This document shows, piece by piece, positions 59,801 to 64,000 of a DNA stretch of 64,000 nucleotides. Source of the DNA: Agapanthus africanus (Eukaryota > Streptophyta > Magnoliopsida > Asparagales > Amaryllidaceae); assembly GCA_030015575.1 (NCBI GenBank), contig CM057337.1, forward strand, positions 333,632,583 to 333,696,582, given 5' to 3'. The notes below the pieces were generated by a model, which saw nothing but the letters and a program-made list of their open reading frames with translations, was not told the DNA's origin and searched no databases. The translations under genes and the position numbers were made by a program. Each line of letters starts with the position of its first letter. The stretch's first letter is position 1.

Positions 59801-60290
59801 CGAAGAAATACTTGGTTCGGTCGTGAATAGCAGTCGCAATTTACTTTGCCCTCTTACTAATCCCTTGCTTTGTCTTAACTTAATACCTTCTGTACACCAT
59901 CGTTATGCTAATTGGTTTTCTTCATTCCCCACCGTTCGGCACCTGCCTAAGGTTTGGAAGAAGACTATCCAATTTGCGTAATAGGTGCACTATCTCCTAA
60001 ACCAAGGAGTACTCGCAATGAGAGAAGGTGAAAAGAAAAGACAACTGAATAATCCTATTCGTTTTCTCCAGAACCAGAAACCATCCTCGAAGTCCTTCGA
60101 GTTCGTATATAACCATACGATGGTTTTGTCCAATGGAAGTGGACGTTCGTAGTAATACGGGGTGTCCTGGAGAAAAGGGTAAAAGTAGGAGTGGCAATGA
60201 GGTTTGCAACTCTGACAATCCAAAAGCCAGTGTTAAGAAGGTTCGGTCAACTTGGTCACTGAGTCATAGTCCAGGGTCGGGTCAATGGTC
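56873..60290 (-). other. E2 interior: pol fossil and unrecognised gag-side segment
   Basis: Nucleotide similarity to A, B and H pol is patchy but in order. For example, the TTCCGCTGCTCCCACT stretch near 57946-57962 and the TCTGGAATCGCTTCCAGTTC linker near 58241-58261 recur in A. No frame of useful length remains. From about 59400 to 60200 the sequence is a tandem duplication with no similarity that I can see to A's Gag. Confidence 0.75.
59412..60190 (-). repeat. About 400-bp tandem duplication in E2
   Basis: Two diverged units are offset by about 400-408 bp. Matching landmarks are TACCTTCTG (59476 and 59884), ACCGTTCGGCACC, GGTTTGGAAGAAGACTATCC, TTCGAGTTCGTATATAACC and GTGTCCTGGAGAAA (about 59766 and 60163). 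Confidence 0.85.
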
Positions 60291-60604
60291 GCTGCCAAAG
60301 AGAGAGAGAAAAGAAACACTCAGCGTGCACTCTAACCTAGATCAGAATGGTTATCACTTTATCTAATCTGGAAACCTCCCACTGTAACCTCAAATTCTTC
60401 CCCAAACCTGAAAGAAGAATTAGTCGGGATCACCCGAGGAGTAAACCAACTCATCAGTGGGAATCGGGATCCAACTATCATCGCATGATAACTTGACGGA
60501 ATCCACTCAAGTCACCACACTCCAGAAGGTATGCGCATGCCTGGCAAGTTTCGGTTTCTTTAGAAACTCCCGATGTGATGTTTTTACCCCTAGGACTCAA
60601 GTGA

Positions 60605-60794
60605 CCTTGACGGAGTCAACAAATCAAAGAGTCCTAGTCAAGTTCAACCCGTCATTATCTGGATTGCATTAAACCCACCCGTACGTGCCCTTGACGGAGT
60701 CAACAATGCCGCACGACTGTCCTAATCAATCCCATTTATGCAACAAACAAGCACCACTTAGCTACCGTACACTACGCCTTGACGGAGTCAACAA
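60605..60794 (-). repeat. Three spaced CCTTGAC units in the E2 leader
   Basis: CCTTGACGGAGTCAACAA occurs at 60605-60622, 60689-60706 and 60777-60794. In element sense the mini-hairpin is TTGAC-TCC-GTCAA. Confidence 0.85.
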
Positions 60795-60938
60795 ACGCAG
60801 CACGAATACTAAATAATACCCATAAGAAATGACGGAGGGCTACGAATGGTTTTTGGCGAAAAACCTTTAACGTAATGAACTTGATATCGTTGAAGGAACT
60901 GCATAGCCTTTTATAAAAATATAGTGACGAAAACCTTT

Positions 60939-61165
60939 GCTAAAGAGGTCACTCCCGGTGAAGGGATCTCGGCTCTTTCCCCGTAGAATGAGGTGCAGGA
61001 TATTCAACTGAATACCACGATGCAAAGCAAAAGTAATCGGCTATAGTGAAGTTAATGCCCTGACGCAAACTTCTGTCCAAGGGGTCACTCCCGGTGAAGG
61101 GATCTCGGCCCTTGCCTCGTCGACTGAGGAGCAGGATATTCCAAATGAATACCACGATGCAAAAC
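60939..61165 (-). repeat. Duplicated leader module in E2
   Basis: Two copies (about 60939-61030 and 61078-61165) of the GTCACTCCCGGTGAAGGG module, as in B, H and F. Confidence 0.8.
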
Positions 61166-61348
61166 AAAAGTGAACGTCCTTGCAATAACAGCTTTTTGAA
61201 AAAGTGTTCCAACAACATCAGAATAGGTTTGTTTATCTTGCATTGATCCGAATCAACGCAGTCCCATCAATTGATCACACCACAAAGAACGAAAATATAC
61301 TGACGTACGTATATGCCATCTGCATTCGCCACTGGGTCCCGTCATCAC

Positions 61349-61371
61349 CCGTTAGGTTAGCTAACTAACGG
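61349..61371 (-). other. Leader stem-loop, E2 copy
   Basis: CCGTTAG (61349-61355) pairs with CTAACGG (61365-61371). The 9-nt loop contains the 8-nt palindrome TTAGCTAA, the sort of loop that can kiss a second copy. Confidence 0.75.
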
Positions 61372-62340
61372 CAGAGCGGGAACTGGACTAGCGCGGATGA
61401 AAAACATATACAACATCTACTAATATATATACCAATATATTATATTTCGCTCAAGGCGTGAATAAAATGCAACATCACAGAAATGTACTGCATCATAGAA
61501 CAATACAGATATCTGGAAGCTCCGGGTTTCACAGAGCCGCTGCTGAAACCCGACGTTCCCCTGGTCGTGTGGATAGCCTGTGCAATGAAATCCTAGACCC
61601 CTACGGGCGCGGCAAGTCACCTGCCAAAACCTGAAGCGAGGCAGCCCCCTTCAGCTCCGTGAATGGACCACCCAGCACTTCACGGAATCCGGTAACTTGG
61701 GCACCCCTCCTGGGTCAACCTATACCCCCTACGAGTGCGGCGAATAGCCCGCCAATTCTAGAGCGAAGCCCCCTCCGTCCCAATGCCATGAGATGCGGGC
61801 TTATTGCCCTCTAGAACCCGGCTATCCGCGCACCCCTCCACGGGGTAATCCTAGTACAGAAAGTAAAATATACATACAACGGGTACATCGACCGCAACCA
61901 GGTCGTGCCCCAAAAGAATAATACAAACAGGCAGTGACGGCAGTCCACATGTCGGACGCTCGCCCCGCAATATCAAATGTACATATAAAACAAAACTGTA
62001 CTAACATTGCATCCAGGCTATCCCCCACGACCGATCCGCAACAACACAGCATAAACACATAACATCAACGTGAAAATCACGTTCGCAAATCCGTCTAATC
62101 GGGCTATAGCAGTTAGACAGGATTTACCGATCAAGTGATATTCACGGTCGCAGATATAATGTAAATACTGTGAAATAATGTGTTTAAAATATCCGATCGA
62201 TCAAATCTTACCAAGTGGGCCCCAAAGCATTACTGTAGCACTTGCAGAAAATCTGGGCCCAAACAGAATATTCCAAAACCCCTAAAAACAGCCCAAAAGC
62301 CCACCACAAAAAATTGGTATAATGAAACCAATATACTGCG

Positions 62341-62381
62341 GCGGAACCGCGGCAAATGAGGGGTTATTGCCGCGGTTCCGC
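62341..62381 (-). other. GC-rich hairpin 213 nt from the LTR, E2 copy
   Basis: GCGGAACCGCGGCAA (62341-62355) pairs perfectly over 15 bp with TTGCCGCGGTTCCGC (62367-62381) around 11 nt. Confidence 0.85.
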
Positions 62382-62581
62382 GGTCCTATAAAGGGATCAG
62401 TTTACCAAATTTTTGCAGTTTGCTTATAATTCCATGTACATCAGTTTTCTACAACTTGAAAAATTTTTAGAGCCCGGAAAAAATCGACAGAAAACTGATG
62501 CAAGCAAAACGCGGTTTTTGGAATTTTGGTCGATCGGATAAGTAAAACACATTAGAACAAGCTAGGTAAGGTTAATGGCGT

Positions 62582-62594
62582 GGCTCTGATACCA
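62582..62594 (-). promoter_or_regulatory. Primer-binding site of E2
   Basis: TGGTATCAGAGCC on the minus strand, directly after the LTR end. Confidence 0.92.
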
Positions 62595-64000
62595 TGTTGC
62601 GCCACGGCAGCGCCCCGGCCGTCTATCCGAGGCCAAAATGCGGAATCAAAATTTTCTTAACTTTTAAACTGGCGCTACCGCGGACAATATACCCAGATCG
62701 TAACCATTAACCGATACTAGCAAACAAGAGAAAGGGTGAGAGATATACCGAGTGATCCGAGTCCTCCGGTCTTCTCGTCATCGTCCCGATCTCCCGCGGA
62801 AACTCCGGTCGTCGCATCCTTGCCGGAAGGGCACCACATCGTCTGTATCTTTTACGGGCTCCCACCTCAATACCGAGGCAACTCGGGCGCGAAGTTGTCT
62901 ACCCGACGCGCCCAAGATTTGCTGTAGAATTTAGTGTAGAATCATAGTCTCTTTGGAGTAGTGAAGTTGCCATTGGTGATGGAGGAATAAGGTTAAGGGA
63001 AAATGATGCTTTCATTTTTCCCAAAACTAGAAGAATGAGATGAAGAAATTTGTGTCACACTAAAATGGAAATTTCTCCCATTCTCAACCATAGTGGCCGG
63101 CCTCTCTTCATATAAGGAAATGGTGGAGGGCAAAAACAAATCATGAAGGGAGGTGAGTGTAGGATAAAGCAAGAGGTGACCACATCCAAACATCAACCAT
63201 GCTTATCACTCCATACCCATTCAAATCACATTTAATACACCATCATGGATGAAAGATGCTAAACATATCATAATGAATATATTTGCAAGAAACCCCCTCC
63301 ACAAATGTTATTTGCACAATTGCAAATAACCCCCTCCATCGGAAAAGTCCGGCCGGGAAAGAACAAAGGAAAACCGGCCGGAACGGAATGCAAACTGGCA
63401 ACTCCAGAAAACTGGTCCCGTAATAAATTACAGGAAAACCCCGATACTGTGCATACACACCCGCATCTGTATTCCGACCGGATACAAATGCAATGAGATA
63501 AAATCTACACTGTACTAAACTAGGATCCGGCTTAAACCAAAACCGGTTGGTAAAGTCCGTCCGATCCTGATCCGTGCAATACCGCACGTATCAGATCGAA
63601 TCCTGCCATATAACTATACGGCCTCTAGTACAAACTGTCCGATCCTGATCCGTGCAATACCGCACGTATCTGATCGGACCCTGCCATATCTCCATACGGC
63701 CTCTACAGCGTTTCGCCCGAAAGCTTGAGTAACTGAAAGTGTGGTGGACTCTAAAGACTCGTCAATACTATGGGTGTGGATTTAACCACTAGCACGTCAG
63801 AGGTATTAGCCAATACGTGACGGGCCACCAGCTATTGACCAAAATGGACGTCGATGAGCGAACTCATCCTGACGCCCTACTGAGCCTGTCAGTGACAATA
63901 TCCGTACAGTCCGGTCCGTTCGTCTATGAGCATCGCATGTCGGGCCTAGGGGATTGGTAAAAGTCAGACCCCCAAAAGCGGTACAAGTCATGTCGGAGTG
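62595..64000 (-). repeat. E2, 5' LTR (partial)
   Basis: Matches 54680 onwards with about 20 differences over 1.4 kb, and is cut by the window end. Confidence 0.93.

Larger units (their letters stand above)
54680..64000 (-). mobile_element. Element E2, Ty1/copia (Angela-like), broken, runs off the window
   Basis: Parts: 3' LTR 54680-56872 (2193 bp), PPT 56873-56887, interior to about 60290, leader about 60291-62581, PBS 62582-62594, 5' LTR from 62595 to the window end (1406 bp seen). The preceding pentamer AGAGT (54675-54679) would be the target duplication; its partner is outside. The two LTRs differ by about 1.4% over the shared part by eye (roughly half a million years at the assumed rate), yet the interior is the most decayed in the window, with many breaks. 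Confidence 0.92.

Noticed and set aside
1-64000. Host genes, tRNA, rRNA or snoRNA genes
   Set aside because: No frame outside copia pol has a recognisable host domain, and all intervals are explained by LTR elements. The only tRNA-related sequences are primer-binding sites.

Overview
The window is a nest of plant LTR retrotransposons. I could support no host gene, rRNA or tRNA gene in it. Three things indicate a flowering plant with a large, repeat-rich nuclear genome: Ty1/copia elements with 2.1-2.25 kb LTRs, primer-binding sites complementary to the 3' end of initiator Met-tRNA (TGGTATCAGAGCC), and a purine tract (AAGTGGGAGAT) directly before LTRs that open TGTTAGT...ATGCCCTAGAGGCCATTA. These ends resemble the Angela/BARE lineage. 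The species, and even monocot versus dicot, cannot be decided from the sequence. Almost all open frames outside element A's polyprotein are shadows, LTR frames or remnants.

Layout, using my own labels. D (minus strand) is an old copia element that forms the backbone; its pieces are 2356-2366, 5206-6999, 30725-30871 and 54024-54679. Into D went E1 (1-2355, minus; only its 5' LTR and leader end are in the window), two Ty3/gypsy-like solo LTRs in opposite orientation (C1 at 2367-5205 and C2 at 7000-30719), F (30872-54018, plus) and E2 (54680 to beyond the window end, minus). B (7612-27380, minus) sits inside C2, and A (9885-20070, minus) sits inside B. Solo LTR G (36720-38935) and element H (40897-51276, minus) sit inside F. 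Five insertions are framed by matching 5-bp target duplications: A ATACT, B CAAAA, F AGTGG, G TATAA and H AGTTC. C2 has CACAC, which is weaker because it lies in a CA repeat. H also shows what B looked like before A landed.

Only A looks whole: two LTRs about 0.7% apart by eye, PBS, purine tract and one 1328-codon gag-pol frame. B, H and E2 have LTRs only about 1-1.5% apart but badly decayed interiors, and B, H and F share the same decayed interior. This suggests non-autonomous families moved in trans, possibly by an A-like relative that recognises the same ends and primer site.

The most novel signal is RNA-structure-like and not protein. (1) A long-loop hairpin in the gypsy-like LTRs, three copies, has unrelated but complementary stems around a conserved loop. 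(2) A hairpin plus 12-bp palindrome in the copia LTRs shows compensatory changes between families. (3) The copia leaders carry three mini-hairpins whose loop is nearly uniform within an element but differs between families, a CCGTTAG stem-loop with a compensated pair, and a GC-rich hairpin exactly 213 nt from the LTR in both A and E2. All counts and alignments were made by eye.
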